A stretch of 64,000 bases of DNA from positions 22,188,205 through 22,252,204 of the forward strand of contig OX291558.1 of the NCBI GenBank assembly GCA_946406115.1, given 5' to 3'. Origin of the DNA: Apoda limacodes (lineage: Eukaryota > Arthropoda > Insecta > Lepidoptera > Limacodidae). Shown one piece after another: positions 12,446 to 23,627 of this stretch. The notes beneath the pieces were generated by a model. It made no database searches and was not told the origin of the DNA. It saw nothing but the letters and a program-made list of their open reading frames with translations. Both the position numbers and the translations under genes were made by a program. The first letter of the stretch is position 1, and each line of letters begins with the position of its first letter.

Positions 12446-13255
12446 AACTTAATTGATTTGTATTGGGGCATTTGAAATATTATTTTTTGAAATATTTTTT
12501 TTTTTATATTTAAAACATTGTATATTATGTTATTACCTAGTGTAAGGCTATATTGTTTTTTATATGATGTATTAAAGATTAACTAGTGAGTTTATTGCCG
12601 TTGCTGCTCGGTAGTAAAGCATTGCGAACCTTCCAACCTTCTCCTCTTATATTTTGTTCCTTTACTACACACATTGTAACTAGTACAATCCAAGTTTTAT
12701 TGGAGTTGCTTGAGTGTGTCATGCTCTCTCAAAGTGTCTCTGCGGTGGTGGCGTGTGTGTCGGGTCGTTACGTTCCCTAAAACATGGTTGAGCGAAGCGA
12801 TGGCTGATTCATGTGTCATACTCGTGAACGGGTGCCGCCTGTGGAGGCTGGTCTGCTCTTGCAAACTTCTTGGTATTCTTAGTATTTAGTCTTACTTTTT
12901 TGTTTTGTTTATTAATACTGTAAGACATTGATTATTTCTTAGTGATGAATACATAAACTGTCTTTTGTTTATATTAGATACTTTTTTATGTTGTGCTTGT
13001 GCTTTATATTTCATGTTTTTTTATGTTTGTAATGGAAAGTGTCCTTTTATGATAGGGAGGGCATTTTCCAATATTTTAATTGGACGCTGTAAAAGAAAGG
13101 GAGAAAAGAAATGCCCTTGCTGAGTTTCTTGCCGGTTCTTCTCAGTACAAGGTCTCCCGCCCTGTAGACTTACGAACCGATGGCGTAGTGACATTCATAA
13201 GTGCTCAATTATTGTAGCCTAATCTGAATAAAATTATATTGAATTGAATTGAATT
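12446..13255 (+). repeat. 3' UTR and tail of the 11.4-kb non-LTR element
   Basis: Non-coding sequence follows the reverse transcriptase stop and ends in a simple (TTGAA/GAATT)n tail at about 13238-13258. The last 480 bp (from about 12776) are almost identical to 62214-62695, and the final 95 bp also occur at 55986-56075. It is probably the 3' UTR of the element just upstream. A separate non-autonomous element sharing the tail is the alternative. Confidence 0.7.
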
Positions 13256-13325
13256 GATATTGAAATACTGATTATTGATACCATTGGATAGAGCTCGCTC
13301 GGTAAATAATCAGTATTTCGATATC
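13256..13325. repeat. Short near-perfect inverted repeat
   Basis: Two 21-bp arms, GATATTGAAATACTGATTATT at 13256-13276 and its inverted copy at 13305-13325, differ at one base and flank a 28-bp loop. It sits directly after the retrotransposon tail. Confidence 0.75.
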
Positions 13326-13329
13326 AGGT

Positions 13330-14268
13330 ATCATTTAGAAATAATCGAGTGAAATACTTATATATAGATTCTGTATATACATATATGAAAATAATCGGGA
13401 CTGGCAGTTTAACATGTCCTCTAAAGCACAGCGCAGCTAAGAAAATGTGCCTTAGCGGTTACTCATGTACTCACCTCGTCTGTTATTGCTTCAATTTACG
13501 TACCGTTTTCAATAGATTAATGCGACTGGACAAATTTTTTTACGATAAATAAAATAATATTTTAACTATTATACATTTGAAGAGTTTTAATAACGAGTAC
13601 CTGGAGGACCGAGCTTTCCTCTTCTTTTTTTAACAACGCCATATATTGTGAAGCAGCATTAGTTTAACTGTGTCGGCCAAAATAAAAGTATTACTACTCG
13701 CCAATAGATGACAGGAAGAGTCATATTTTTCAGTTCATCATTGCCTGAAAACACGAATAAAACGACGTTTTCTAAAAATTAAACCTAGCTAGATCGATTT
13801 ATCGCCCGCCAAAACCCCTGCATACTAAATTTCATGAGAATCGTTGGAGCCGTTTCCGAGCTTCAGATTATGTACGTATCTATATATATACATATATACA
13901 AGAATTGCTGGTTTAAAGGTATCAGATCTCTGTTTAAAAAGGAACTTCATGAGAATTTTCTACATTTTAATTAAAACTATGGGAATCGTTATGAATAAGT
14001 ATTGTAAAATTTTGTCATTTTATTAAATTGTTGAAATAAAATAAGAAAATTATAGAAAGGCTAATAATACTAGTTAGTACTAGGCTATTATTATATATTA
14101 TAATACTAGGTCCATATTTTAACAAATTCCAGATAAAATATTTTTTTTGCAATTTTAACTATGTACTGCTTTCTTTTTTCATTAGTTAATACAATTCTAC
14201 GTTTGTATTTATGCATTTTTATACATAACATTTATTGCACGTCGACAAAATTAAATCACTAAAACGAA
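13330..14268. other. Non-coding sequence downstream of the receptor gene, with a repeat fragment
   Basis: About 13790-13935 carries a dispersed repeat (ATTTCATGAGAATCGTTGGA, GCCGTTTCCGAG, ACAAGAATTGCTGGTTTAAA). It resembles lepidopteran repeats seen in many genomes, though the class is uncertain. AT-rich sequence follows, up to the stop of the receptor gene. Confidence 0.5.
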
Positions 14269-14441
14269 TTATGCATATAAATGTGTAAATTGTATTGCGA
14301 GAATGAAGTATGTGATTATAAGGCTTAATATATTCAAAGGTAGTGAGAGGTCCACAGTGAACAATCCCCAAACTTCATATTTGAATGGTCGGACTTGTAG
14401 ATATTTAAAAAAATCTTGAATCACAATCTTAAAAGCCGGTT
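14269..14441 (-). CDS. GR gene exon 4 with signature motif
   Basis: Two bases complete the split codon; 56 codons and TAA (14271-14269) follow. It reads DFFKYLQVRPFKYEVWGLFT and closes on the TYFILAIQF motif, the diagnostic C-terminus of insect GRs. It lies 2.9 kb from exon 3 because the intron has been filled with mobile elements. Confidence 0.88.
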
Positions 14442-17400
14442 CTGCAAATTTTAAATTGTTATACTATTACTTTTCTGTTAGTTACAAGCTAATTACATAA
14501 CATTACAAAGTTCATGTAAACACACATTTAAAATATCTCGGTTCAAACATACATAGAGATATTAAACATTATTTCTTAATGTATTACGGGGTTCTAACCG
14601 TGATTAGCCGAGGATATGAGCTCCCCATATTCCGCTGTAGATAGATATGTTTGCCTATAGACTTTGTTCAAACTCGCAAGTCATCCCGCGATAATGGTGC
14701 TTGCAACAGCACCGTAATACCGGAAGCTCATATCCTCGGCTAATCACGGCAAGAACCCTGTAAATCATTATGTTAAATAGTAATATTAACCGTGAAACTC
14801 TAAAACAATAATTATGGCATAAAAAAAGGAACTAAGGACTTTGGTGTGTTTTCGAAAGTGTTCAATAAAATAGGTGTACGTTTAACTCTTAATGGTCTAA
14901 AAAGACCAAAAAAAATATATGGAAAAGTACTTAGAAAACTGAAAATAATAAAAAATTTACATTAACCATCATCAAATAAGACTATTTTGGTCCAATGTGG
15001 CTTAGCCTTTTATGTTGCTCGAAATTTTTGTCTTAACAAGCAACCACCCCATTTTAAAGTCTAATTTTTTTAACGTTGAGTAATCATAAAGTCACAAATA
15101 CTCCCTCACAATTTTAACAACTTTTTGTTACAACTTAATAAATTTTTTTCAAGATAGAAACAAAGAAAAAAAGCGTCAATTATTTTACATTTAAGTGCTT
15201 TACTTTTCATAATTTGACGGTTATCCAACCACCGATGACGATCTACCGAGCTGGAGGGCGTCCCACGCTTCACATTTCATACACGGTCTCCACTCTACAC
15301 TTCTGTTCCATCGGCTTTTGGTCCTTTGACAGACGTGGTCAGCCCATTGCCACTTCAGTTTGCTGATGCTGCGAGCTATGTTGGTGACTTTAGTTCTCAT
15401 CCTGATGACCTCATTTTGGATTCGTTCTCTTAGATAAACTCCAAGCAGCTCGTTTCATTGCGCGTTTGGCAATTTTGAGCCTGTGGACCAGCCTCGCTGT
15501 AAGTGTCCACGTTATCCGCACAAACCCCATAAGCAGTTGCTGATTATACTCTTGTGTTATTTGTTTAATGTGTCAAACAGCATGGATATAGTTCACAATA
15601 CAAAAAAAAACAATATATTTTAACACCAGCCTGTCCTGGTGGCTAAAACTCGTCAAGTCTCTCAGCAGGACGATTCTTGACAACTCTACAGAACAGCTTA
15701 TATGCTTAGCCAAGGAGCGATATTGGTCGGTAGTTCCAGAGGAGAGTTTTATCTCCCTTTTTAATACACAATACCACCATAATTCTTCAGAGATTTGGTA
15801 TCCGAAGAAGCCCTTTCTATAGATGGCATATCTCTTCTCTTTTTAATGAGTTCCAGAGAAACAGACAAAATTTGGACTTCCTTTTTTTGTTCTGCGGTGG
15901 GTAGAACTTGCATCCTATTGCCTTTACCGTTTTTACCAAATTCCTGGTTATCTTGCCAACGTCACTTTACAGCAAATCAAATCTATTTTGGAGTTCCAAA
16001 TGAAATTGTTCCGATCCTATAGATGCTTGGGACGGTGCAGGTCTAACAGTAGACTTTATAGGACGATTTCCTTCAGCCTTGTAACTGATATTTAAAGTGC
16101 CTCTAACACGTCTACGATAACTGCTGGTGATAAACCTGTTGCGCACTGGGACATCTCTATATATGTGCCGCCTATCTCTTAAAATAAAATCGATCTTGTT
16201 ACTAGTAAAAGCATAGGGGCTTAGCCGTGTGGTTCGTAGCAGAACAGAATTAAACTACTACCTATCGTCATGGGATGTCGTAAAACGACACATGTAAACA
16301 GTGTAATTTTTTTGCGGTCACAAATCCAAAATGGTGAGAGCAGCAATGAAAAGGCCCACTGGTCCCGAATGCGGTAGCAAGGTAGTCAAGACAACGGTAG
16401 GTGGCCAGATATAACTAAAACAACGACTAAATTTGGCAACGTAAAATGGATGCCCTATGATATTGGAAGAATTGGCCGGTAGAACTGGGCATCATAAACT
16501 AGCATATACTGGGGCCGTGAGAAGTCTGTTGACAAGGGGAGGACATAGTGACTCTTCCAAGGGTGGTCTTGGTTTTCTTGTCAACAAATCGGTAATTAAT
16601 AACGTTGTGGAAATTAGCAGTGTTCTAGTAGCGTAGACACGCTTACCTCGTCTCACTCTGGTGCAGAAGCCAAGGTCACATATGAGGAGGATCAGCAAGG
16701 CCCTATATTTGACTCCCTCGCACCCTACTTGGTAGTGTGGCCGAATGCTGTGCAGAGGGTGTGGGTTCGATTCCCGCACAGGACAAACATTTATGTAATT
16801 AACATTTGTGCTTGTCTTGAATCTGGGTGTAATTATGTATGATATGTATGTATTTTAACAAAAAAAGGAATATAGGTATGTATTTGTATCCGTTGGCTGG
16901 TATCCATAACACAAGGTTTGCTTACTTTGGGGCCAGACGACGCTGTGTGTAATTTTCAAATATAGGTCTAAAATATAGGTCTAGGTCTAGGTCTATATAA
17001 TAATCCGAACCTGAATGCAGGGTTATTATGGGAGATTTCACCGCCAAATTGCGAGTACAAGAAAGTGACGAATCTCAAATCGGTCCTTATGGCTTGGTCC
17101 ATTGGTTTGGAAATCAAAAAGCACAAATGCTAGTAAATTTTCTTGAAATGAAGGCACTTTTCCGGGTGAATTCGATCTAGAATAAGATTCAATTAGAGGG
17201 GACTATTCTAACACGACAATTTTTGTGTCTTCGATCCTTTTCCGACTTTTTTGATTAAAACTAAGGCTATTTTTATTTAAGTTGCCAGTGAACGTAGAGG
17301 CAAAAAATATGTATTTTAAAAAACAGTGAACCCGCTTGCCTCAACTAGGAAAACATAACGTACTAATTTGAATTACCTTCGTATTCCGGGCATGTTAGTT

Positions 17401-19796
17401 GACTCATGACAATGACTTTAATTTCTGCAATCTCGTGACCAATTAGTTCAACAAAAATAATTAAAAGAAATATTAGTAAACCATAATGACAGATTTCACT
17501 GACAAGTACAAAGATGATAGCTTTTATAATCTGAAAAAAAAATTTTTTTTATACCTTTAAGGTGGAAAACAAGCACACGGTCCGCCTGATGGCTGATAGC
17601 TGACCATTTATTGGTTATGCATACTCATTGATTAAACTAAAAAAAATCGGGGTCTTGTGATCGGTCCTATTTGATATGTAAAGATAGTAAAGATTCAGTC
17701 TTTAATCATATCATATACATAATCCTTAATATCACCACAGATGTGTTATAAACATAAAATTAACGTTCTGGTAGTACCAAAACACGATTGGATCAACTTC
17801 GTTTGATATTTTTTTATTTTCAAAGCCTTTTTATTTTTGTATTTTATTTTTCGTTGGAATTGTAAAACTTCAACAAGAAATTAATATTATAATTTCTTTT
17901 TAAGGGTTCTGATTTTCACTTTAAAAATATTAAGGAACTCATATTTTGTTTATATTGACTACTAAATATATCCAGCCAGAGTAAGATATTTTTGATTGTT
18001 ATAATTAATATAATTATATAATTAATATAATATAGCTTCTTATAATTAATTTCATTATATAATATAACTTAATGATGAAATTTAATATTGAGGCTGCCAA
18101 AAATGTATAAAATCCAAAAGAGAGGAGTTTTTTTGAATATAAATATTTCATTTCAAACATAGAAAAACATTACAATAAATTTATTTAAAATGTTTAGAAG
18201 TAGCATTTAATTTTTTATATCAATATAATATAATATATATTTTAAACAAATTTAATGTTTTAAAATATTTTTATACTATATTATTTTTCGTTAACATAAT
18301 TATATAACAAAACGATATTTTAATATTTTTTTTTGGTATCAGTTTTATTCGTTTTTTTATTATTTAAGCAAAATAATAAAAAAAATGATTTTAGGATTTT
18401 TTTGAGAAATTGAATCAATTTCGATTCTTTACAATAATATTTTTTTTTTTCATATACTTTTTTTTTATCAAAGAAATAATTTATTAGTTAATTTACGAAG
18501 GACAATTTAACCTTAAACTAATTAACTACTTTCTTGAACAATCATCAAGATATATTTTACTCAAGAACAAAAATAATTATTAAAACAAATATTACAATTA
18601 ATTAGCAGACCCAACAGACGTCCTGTATGAAAATGGCTACATTGATAGTAGTGGGTTCAGCAAATGATTTTTCGATATGCATTGCCGATAAATAATCTTC
18701 AAAAATAAAAATATCCTAGAACCCTATCTAATTGTCAATCATACATAGAATCATACATAGATACATAGAAATAATAACATCAAAATCGGTTTAGCCTTTA
18801 AGGAAGAGTTCGGTGATTTATACAAGTACAGAAGAATTATGTACATGAATATAGCAATACTCTAACGCATTCTTTGAAAAAAAAAACAAAATAATAAAAA
18901 AATAACTAATGGCAGTTACTTGTAACGAACAAAAAGCAAATTTTAAAAGTATGTAAAACAATTTATAATCAGTACTTACAGTAGGGTCATTAAGGAAATG
19001 AGCCACTCTGTAGCATAAATACACAATATGAGGAGTCATAAAACAAATATTCTGGAGAATCTGAAATCAAATATTAATGAATAAATTTATATTTTTTTTA
19101 TAGTCCTACCAATATTGTGTTTTAGATTTTTAAGTCTTTGGTACTTACCATATATTGAACAGGACCATCTATTGCTCCCAAGTGGTCGAACACACACTTA
19201 TAGCATTGCCAGCATTTTTTTATATGATCAATTTTTACAAAGATTTCATCGCCACTGCGAAATGATTTTAGATTTTCAACCAACAGAAATCGAGATTGCC
19301 TTATTGTCAACCATGTTGTGCAGAATATTATTAAATTTGGTACTTGTCCAACATTTTTTGCAATGCTTAGTAAACATAATGTCACCATTACATATTGACT
19401 TTCACTTCTTGGATAATAGAAGTAAAATATTACACTTATAAATAGATCAATCAAAAGCATAAATGATAGAGAAATTAACTGTATCCAGATAATTGTATTT
19501 CTTTGAAGTAAACCAAATTTATTCTTAATAGTTTTTAAGTTGCGACAAAAATCGGCCATAAATTTTTGTTCAGTTACAATAAAAAGCAAAACATTCAAAC
19601 TGTATGAAAGAAATGAACAACTAAAATAAAACATAAAATTAAGATTGGTAATTTTCAAGTAACACGATAGTGCAACAAAAATTAAACCTAAGCAATATAG
19701 TTTTGTTAAGTAAACTGTAACTTTGTTGTGGGTGAAGTGAAAGTAAAACCCGAAAATTAAATGCAAGAACAAGATGACTTTTAATGGAGAAATCAT
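14269..19796 (-). CDS. Insect gustatory receptor gene, four exons, 351 residues
   Basis: A seven-transmembrane chemoreceptor of the insect GR family, expected in the dendrite membrane of taste neurons as a ligand-gated cation channel subunit (family knowledge). Exons: 19796-19149, 19060-18980, 17530-17377 and 14441-14269. Donors are GTAAGT, GTAAGT and GTAATT; acceptors are TTTCAG, TTTCAG and TTGCAG. The splice phases (0, 0, 1) match and leave one open frame of 351 codons plus TAA. Exon 1 (216 residues) holds four or five hydrophobic helices. Exon 3 has a helix (GLLIFLLIIFVELI) and the polar EIAEIKVIVMSQL segment. Exon 4 ends VDLSLPLNILSLIITYFILA followed by IQF, fitting the TYhhhhhQF signature of GRs. 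The length is slightly short for the family. No lesion was found, so it is probably functional. The ligand cannot be told; it looks like the large divergent (bitter-type) group. Confidence 0.88.
14586..14762. repeat. MITE-like hairpin in GR intron 3
   Basis: The left arm (ACGGGGTTCTAACCGTGATT, AGCCGAGGATATGAGCT) returns inverted at 14726-14762 with three differences. The arms are about 37 bp and the loop about 100 bp. No coding content. Flanking duplication is unclear. Confidence 0.75.
15200..16213 (-). pseudogene. RTE-type retrotransposon, sense-oriented 3' part
   Basis: Minus-strand fragments appear in the order of an RTE ORF2. The C-terminal endonuclease block NKIDFILRDRRHIYRDVPVR (16205-16145) and a connector with SEQFHLELQNRFDLL come first. 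Next is the fingers region (KGDKTLLWNYRPI-like, frameshifted, near 15750). After a gap comes the C-terminal SKLKWQWADHVCQRTK block (about 15365-15320) typical of RTE/BovB proteins. The palm with the catalytic FADD box is deleted and several frameshifts are present. It lies in GR intron 3 in the same direction as the gene. Confidence 0.75.
16220..17215 (+). pseudogene. RTE-type retrotransposon, inverted 5' part (endonuclease)
   Basis: On the plus strand, opposite to the adjoining 3' part, lies the first half of an RTE endonuclease. LNLAT at about 16424 is followed by GLGFLVNKSVINNVVEISSV (16560-16625). After an interrupting SINE comes VIMGDFTAKL (about 17025) with the endonuclease GDF(N) box (N changed to T), then FGNQKAQMLVNFLEMKALFR. 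The protein segment ends just before where the minus-strand part resumes (NKIDFIL). The two pieces together therefore make one element with an inverted 5' end. Confidence 0.7.
16723..16985 (+). mobile_element. tRNA-derived SINE inserted in the RTE fragment
   Basis: Same family as 7195-7455: CCTACTTGGTAGTG head, B box GGTTCGATTCC at 16764, body blocks CATTTGTGCTTGTC, CCGTTGGCTGGTATCC and CGCTGTGTGTAAT. It ends in a short (TATAGGTCTA)-type repeat at about 16965-16996. It splits the endonuclease coding fragment, so it is younger than the RTE copy. Confidence 0.85.
17377..17530 (-). CDS. GR gene exon 3
   Basis: 154 bp: 51 codons plus one base. It begins after a T-rich acceptor (TTTTTTTCAG) with IIKAIIFVLV and ends CPEYE+G at GTAATT. 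The hydrophobic helix followed by an EIxEIK segment is what precedes the last exon in lepidopteran GR genes. The leftover base joins the first two bases of exon 4 as GAA. Confidence 0.82.
17555..17612 (-). repeat. 3' tail scrap of non-LTR family A
   Basis: ACCTTTAAGGTGGAAAACAA and CGGTCCGCCTGATGG on the plus strand are the complement of the conserved 3' end seen at 6147-6230, 35.9 kb and 57.35 kb. It is a short 5'-truncated insertion in GR intron 2, next to exon 3. Confidence 0.65.
17615..18975. other. GR intron 2, AT-rich
   Basis: Intron sequence with long A/T runs and self-complementary TATAATTAATATAATTATAT-type DNA at 17995-18060. A faint dispersed-repeat resemblance lies at about 18600-18800. 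No further coding signal was found between exons 2 and 3. Confidence 0.5.
18980..19060 (-). CDS. GR gene exon 2
   Basis: 27 codons (ILQNICFMTPHIVYLCYRVA, then HFLNDPT) between TTTGATTTCAG and GTAAGT, phase 0 at both ends. The open frame beyond the donor is intronic read-through. Confidence 0.82.
19149..19796 (-). CDS. GR gene exon 1
   Basis: ATG at 19796-19794 starts a 216-codon exon that ends ...GPVQYM at a G/GTAAGT donor, phase 0. It covers most of the N-terminal transmembrane helices and the intracellular loop IRQSRFLLVENLKSF. The frame runs eight codons into the intron before a stop; those are not exon. Confidence 0.88.
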
Positions 19797-19799
19797 TAA

Positions 19800-20595
19800 A
19801 CAAATAAAGAAAATCTTGTCAAGGAATCAAAAAACGCCACAATTCAAAACCGTTAATGTTAATAAAAAAACGACGAGATAAATAATTTAAGATAAACTAA
19901 ATGTAATAGATAAAATATAAACTAAAATTCAAAATTTGTTTTTACAAAATACATGTCATGGAAGTTGAAACAAGAAACAAGAATGAAAAAAATATCAAGT
20001 AGCTGCAATATGGTGTCGTTATAATTAATATTAAAACTTTAACAAAAACGTACTTGTAAAAAGTAGGACAAGTTTTACAAAAAAGTATTTCAAATATTGT
20101 GTATACTTGTAAATAAATCGTTTTTAAAACGTTGAAACCAAAAAAAAAACATAAAATGATATTAAAACAGAATTTGTATAATCAGGTAACAAGGAGGTAA
20201 GGAAACAGATTTAGGTTACAATGATATTTAATAAAAGTTTCTCGAAAGCTGGCAAAGGGTGTATATTATTTTGTCCCAGATGTTACACTAACAATTTCCT
20301 TTTAAAAAAATGGTTTTCGACGAGCGATAAATAGAAAGCCAGATACACTGCATGAGAAGTAGTGTTAAGGCTATAGGCTCACCACCTGAAGTGGTTAATC
20401 AAAAAAACTGTTCCAGCATTACAGTGTGGATGACTTTACACGTACAGCCACTCTGTTTGCCCTTATAACTTTTGTTTTTCGTATAGAAAGTTTAAGTCCT
20501 TGAACTCAACATTGCAACCACAGCTTGTTAGAAGCGAATGGCGTCATCATTTTCAGACACCAAAATATCATAGTCATAATTTATATGAGCGCCAA
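19800..20595. other. Upstream flank of the GR gene
   Basis: AT-rich sequence 5' of the receptor start. No clear TATA or initiator context could be singled out. About 20220-20590 is less AT-rich but carries no open frame or recognised repeat. Confidence 0.4.
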
Positions 20596-20599
20596 AGTT

Positions 20600-20876
20600 T
20601 GTGTGTTAGAACGTTTGTTACTCCTACACGCCACCAACAACTGAACCAATTAGGGTGAAATTTGGAATGGATATAGCTTATACCCTAAATTTCTACTTTA
20701 GGTATATCCCAGAAAATTCAAAAAATTCTGGAAGAATAACTATAACCGAATTCCAATTGTTTGGCATATTAACGCTCCGCACTAAAATATAAAGGAATAA
20801 CCAACTTAAAAGTGAAATCCCACACCGATAACAGATTTAAGCGCGCGTGGAACCGCAAGGAAAAACTAGTGTTATA
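20600..20876 (+). mobile_element. Helitron-like non-autonomous element fragment
   Basis: The block GGGTGAAATTTGGAATGGAT and the ending GCGTGGAACCGCAAGGAAAA followed by ACTAGT fit the 3' hairpin plus CTAG end of the Helitron-like family whose better copies lie at 58.7-60.5 kb. The assignment rests on this end and is moderate. Confidence 0.5.
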
Positions 20877-20879
20877 TAA

Positions 20880-21650
20880 TTATTATTATATATATATTTA
20901 ATATAAAAATATAGTTTATTTTAGATACAATATTACTCATATGTATAATAAGGAAAATTTCAATAATGGAAGCATAAAAATATGTTATATTTCTTATTTA
21001 TTTATTGTACTGTCAGAAGCAACGCCATCCATAATGTGCAATTAAATTAATACAATACAGTACACCTTTCCTACAATAACTATTTAGTTTCCTTTACACC
21101 ACATATATGTTTCTAAGACATGATTATATTTATTTATTCAGCATAAATAAATATTACTTATTTATTTATATTTGGAAAAAAATATTATGTGTTATAGTTA
21201 CACCACAGACTACTTAATATTACATTCCTCTAATTATAAGGTAAATTATTTGCCTACTATGACTTGGCTTTTTACAGTTAAAGTTATTAATGGTATTACA
21301 TATCTTTTAATAAGGTGTTCCTTATTTTGTTATGTGTATGTGTGTGTGTGTGTGTGCGCCAGTACACAAATTTATTAGATACACTAATAGAATGGGGTTA
21401 CCGGTTTTTAAATAGCCTCTATCTGATGACCCACATTTGTATGTCAAATATAATAAACTAATTTTATGCTATTTGCATACAGTTATATAATTATAATTAC
21501 ACCTTTTATTCCCATATATTGGCATTCATGCTCAAATGCATATTAACAAAGATGTCGAGGGTCAAAAGTCTGTAATTAAAAGAAATTAAAAAATAATTGC
21601 CTCAGATTCGATAACAGAATGTGTTTTGTCCTATCCAACGGCTTTTGGCA
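20880..21650. other. AT-rich stretch with a (TG)n microsatellite
   Basis: (TG)n run at 21334-21356, ending TGCGCC. The 68-codon frame across it is incidental. Nothing else recognised. Confidence 0.5.
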
Positions 21651-21659
21651 TTTTTGACT

Positions 21660-21870
21660 GTTTTAAGTAGTTGAATCTAAACCTGATAATGTCGGTGTCG
21701 GTGGTGGACCAGGGGTATCAATTTTCACCTTGCGTCGTGAGTGGTAGAGATTTAAGACCCGATTGTACCAATAAGTCTTTTTCTTAATTTCACAAATACG
21801 CTGAATTTAACAGTGAAGGAAAACATCGAGAGGAAACCTGCCTTTGTCGAGAAAATACACATTTTTTTCG
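21660..21870 (+). repeat. Dispersed lepidopteran repeat fragment
   Basis: The blocks GACCCGATTGTACCAATAAG, TTAATTTCACAAATACGCTG and AACAGTGAAGGAAAACATCG followed by AGAGGAAACCTGC match, from memory, a common lepidopteran repeat linked to RTE elements. Class uncertain; no coding sequence. Confidence 0.45.
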
Positions 21871-22289
21871 ACCCTCTACAGCTTTATTAAATGCATAGAA
21901 GATAGATAGATAGAAGGTAGATATATGGTGTTTTGAACTACTAGCTACGGATTTTTTTTTAACCGTGACTGTGTCTAAATTTTCATGTTCCGCATGGCCA
22001 CGTCACATGACAAATGACAAAAAAAAAAACGTGTTTATACAATATTTCATAAGCTCTCTAAGGTAATATGTCTATAATATATTGTGTGGAAGGAAAACAA
22101 ATGAAAAGCCGGTCTGGTTCTTGAAATGAAAATTGTTGCGGATATTTAAAATAAGATTATTTTCATTTTCATAGCAATGAAAATTGTTTTGGACAAAATA
22201 CGTTCACCTTATTTATATATTCATAGAGCCCAGTTATCGTATTTTTTTTAGATGTTTAGATCACGCAGTTCAACTTTGAAGGCTAATAT

Positions 22290-22446
22290 AATATTCACAA
22301 AAAATAAATTTTGAAGAAAAAATTTCTCCAGAAACGTAAGTAGGTGGTGCGCGCAAACTGTGACAAAGATGGACATGAGGAATTTATAAGGGTTTTTAAA
22401 TTCAGGCGTTTTTTGCCATTTTGCTACGGAACTCTGGAAAAGTTTG
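22290..22446 (-). repeat. Dispersed repeat: fragment of the CCGTAGCCAAATGGCAAAAAAC family
   Basis: The minus strand reads AGTTCCGTAGCAAAATGGCA, AACCCTTATAAATTCCTCAT, GTCCATCTTTGTCAC. This is the pattern of a repeat also present at 36.62 kb and forming the body of the copy at 37.7 kb. It explains the 71-codon minus-strand open frame here, which is not a gene. Confidence 0.65.
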
Positions 22447-22449
22447 TTA

Positions 22450-23315
22450 ATAGTTTTCGGCATACTAAAACGGGTAAAATATGTTCTTTAACAAACTAAA
22501 CAGAAATCACTTTTCAGAATTCGTAATTAATAGTTATTTATAGCGAAGAAGTAACTAGATTACATAAGAAAAAAATAAATTTCATGCAAGCACCTTAGTT
22601 CAAACTGTCCCTAAAAATATTTTGAAAAGGACCTCATGGCCTATTCGAATTTGTCTATCAGAAACGATAAGCAAAGTTAAGCGACTTTAGGCGTGGTCAG
22701 TTCCTGGATGGGTGGCCGCTGATTGGCACATTTTTTTTGAGCTTCGAATGGTACGCTAATAAGTCGGTTCAGAAATTTGCTGTGTTGTCATGTCATATGA
22801 CAGACTATGGCGTAAGCCTAATTCTCTAAGCAGCCCTGTACCCCTGCAGTATGGCATACAAAGGTTGAGGCATTGTAATTGAAATCCTAAAATAAAATTG
22901 TATGTTTAGCTCTGTCATTTTAAGGAGCATTTGCTAGCTGAACAAAATATTGATTGGTTTTTCAAGAACTAATTATTTTAACTTATAATTTCTGTTGAAT
23001 ATATATATTAAAAACATTTCAAAATTTCAGAAATGCTATAAAGATTAGATTATACTATTATTTGATGCAAATTTTAAAGGTAGAAATAGAATATGCGCAT
23101 TTAGAATGATAAAATTAAAATTAAAATAACGAGTGCCAGCTCGTTGTTTTTACCATGCTTTTACGTTAATTTACCGATGTGTCTACATATAAGTGGGACG
23201 TTATCTTTTAATCATTTTTTACCTACTTATATACATCCGAATAACTTTAGACTTCGAATACATATTAGAACCGATGGCAAGACAAAATAAAATAAATCAG
23301 TTTTTTAGCGTCAAT
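22450..23315. other. Non-coding stretch
   Basis: No gene or repeat recognised. AT-rich with short motif-free frames. Confidence 0.4.
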
Positions 23316-23356
23316 TTTATCCAATCGAAGGGCAAAAAAAGATAACATATATACAT

Positions 23357-23358
23357 AA

Positions 23359-23388
<30 letters not shown>
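23357..23388. repeat. (CA)n microsatellite
   Basis: About 14 CA units. The minus-strand open frame through it is low-complexity. Confidence 0.9.
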
Positions 23389-23389
<1 letters not shown>

Positions 23390-23627
23390 GACATCACTCT
23401 AAAAATGATGGCAAACAATTCTCCAGGTCTCAAAACGTAAGAAATCAAAAAAAAAGAAAAAGAAAGAAGCGATTTTGATTTTCGATCTATCGGGCACCAA
23501 GGGTTTCGGGAAAGATAAGTCGGATTAAACGTCAAACCATGTCAAACTAAAGCTTGTTATTTAAAAAATGTACTCTCACACATCGATATATATCTCAGTA
23601 AAATTATTTATTATAACATATTTTAAG

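Noticed and set aside
19115..19441. 108-codon plus-strand frame
   Set aside because: Antisense shadow of GR exon 1, whose frame continues through matching splice sites.
22248..22463. 71-codon minus-strand frame that looks protein-like
   Set aside because: Explained by the CCGTAGCCAAATGGC dispersed repeat.
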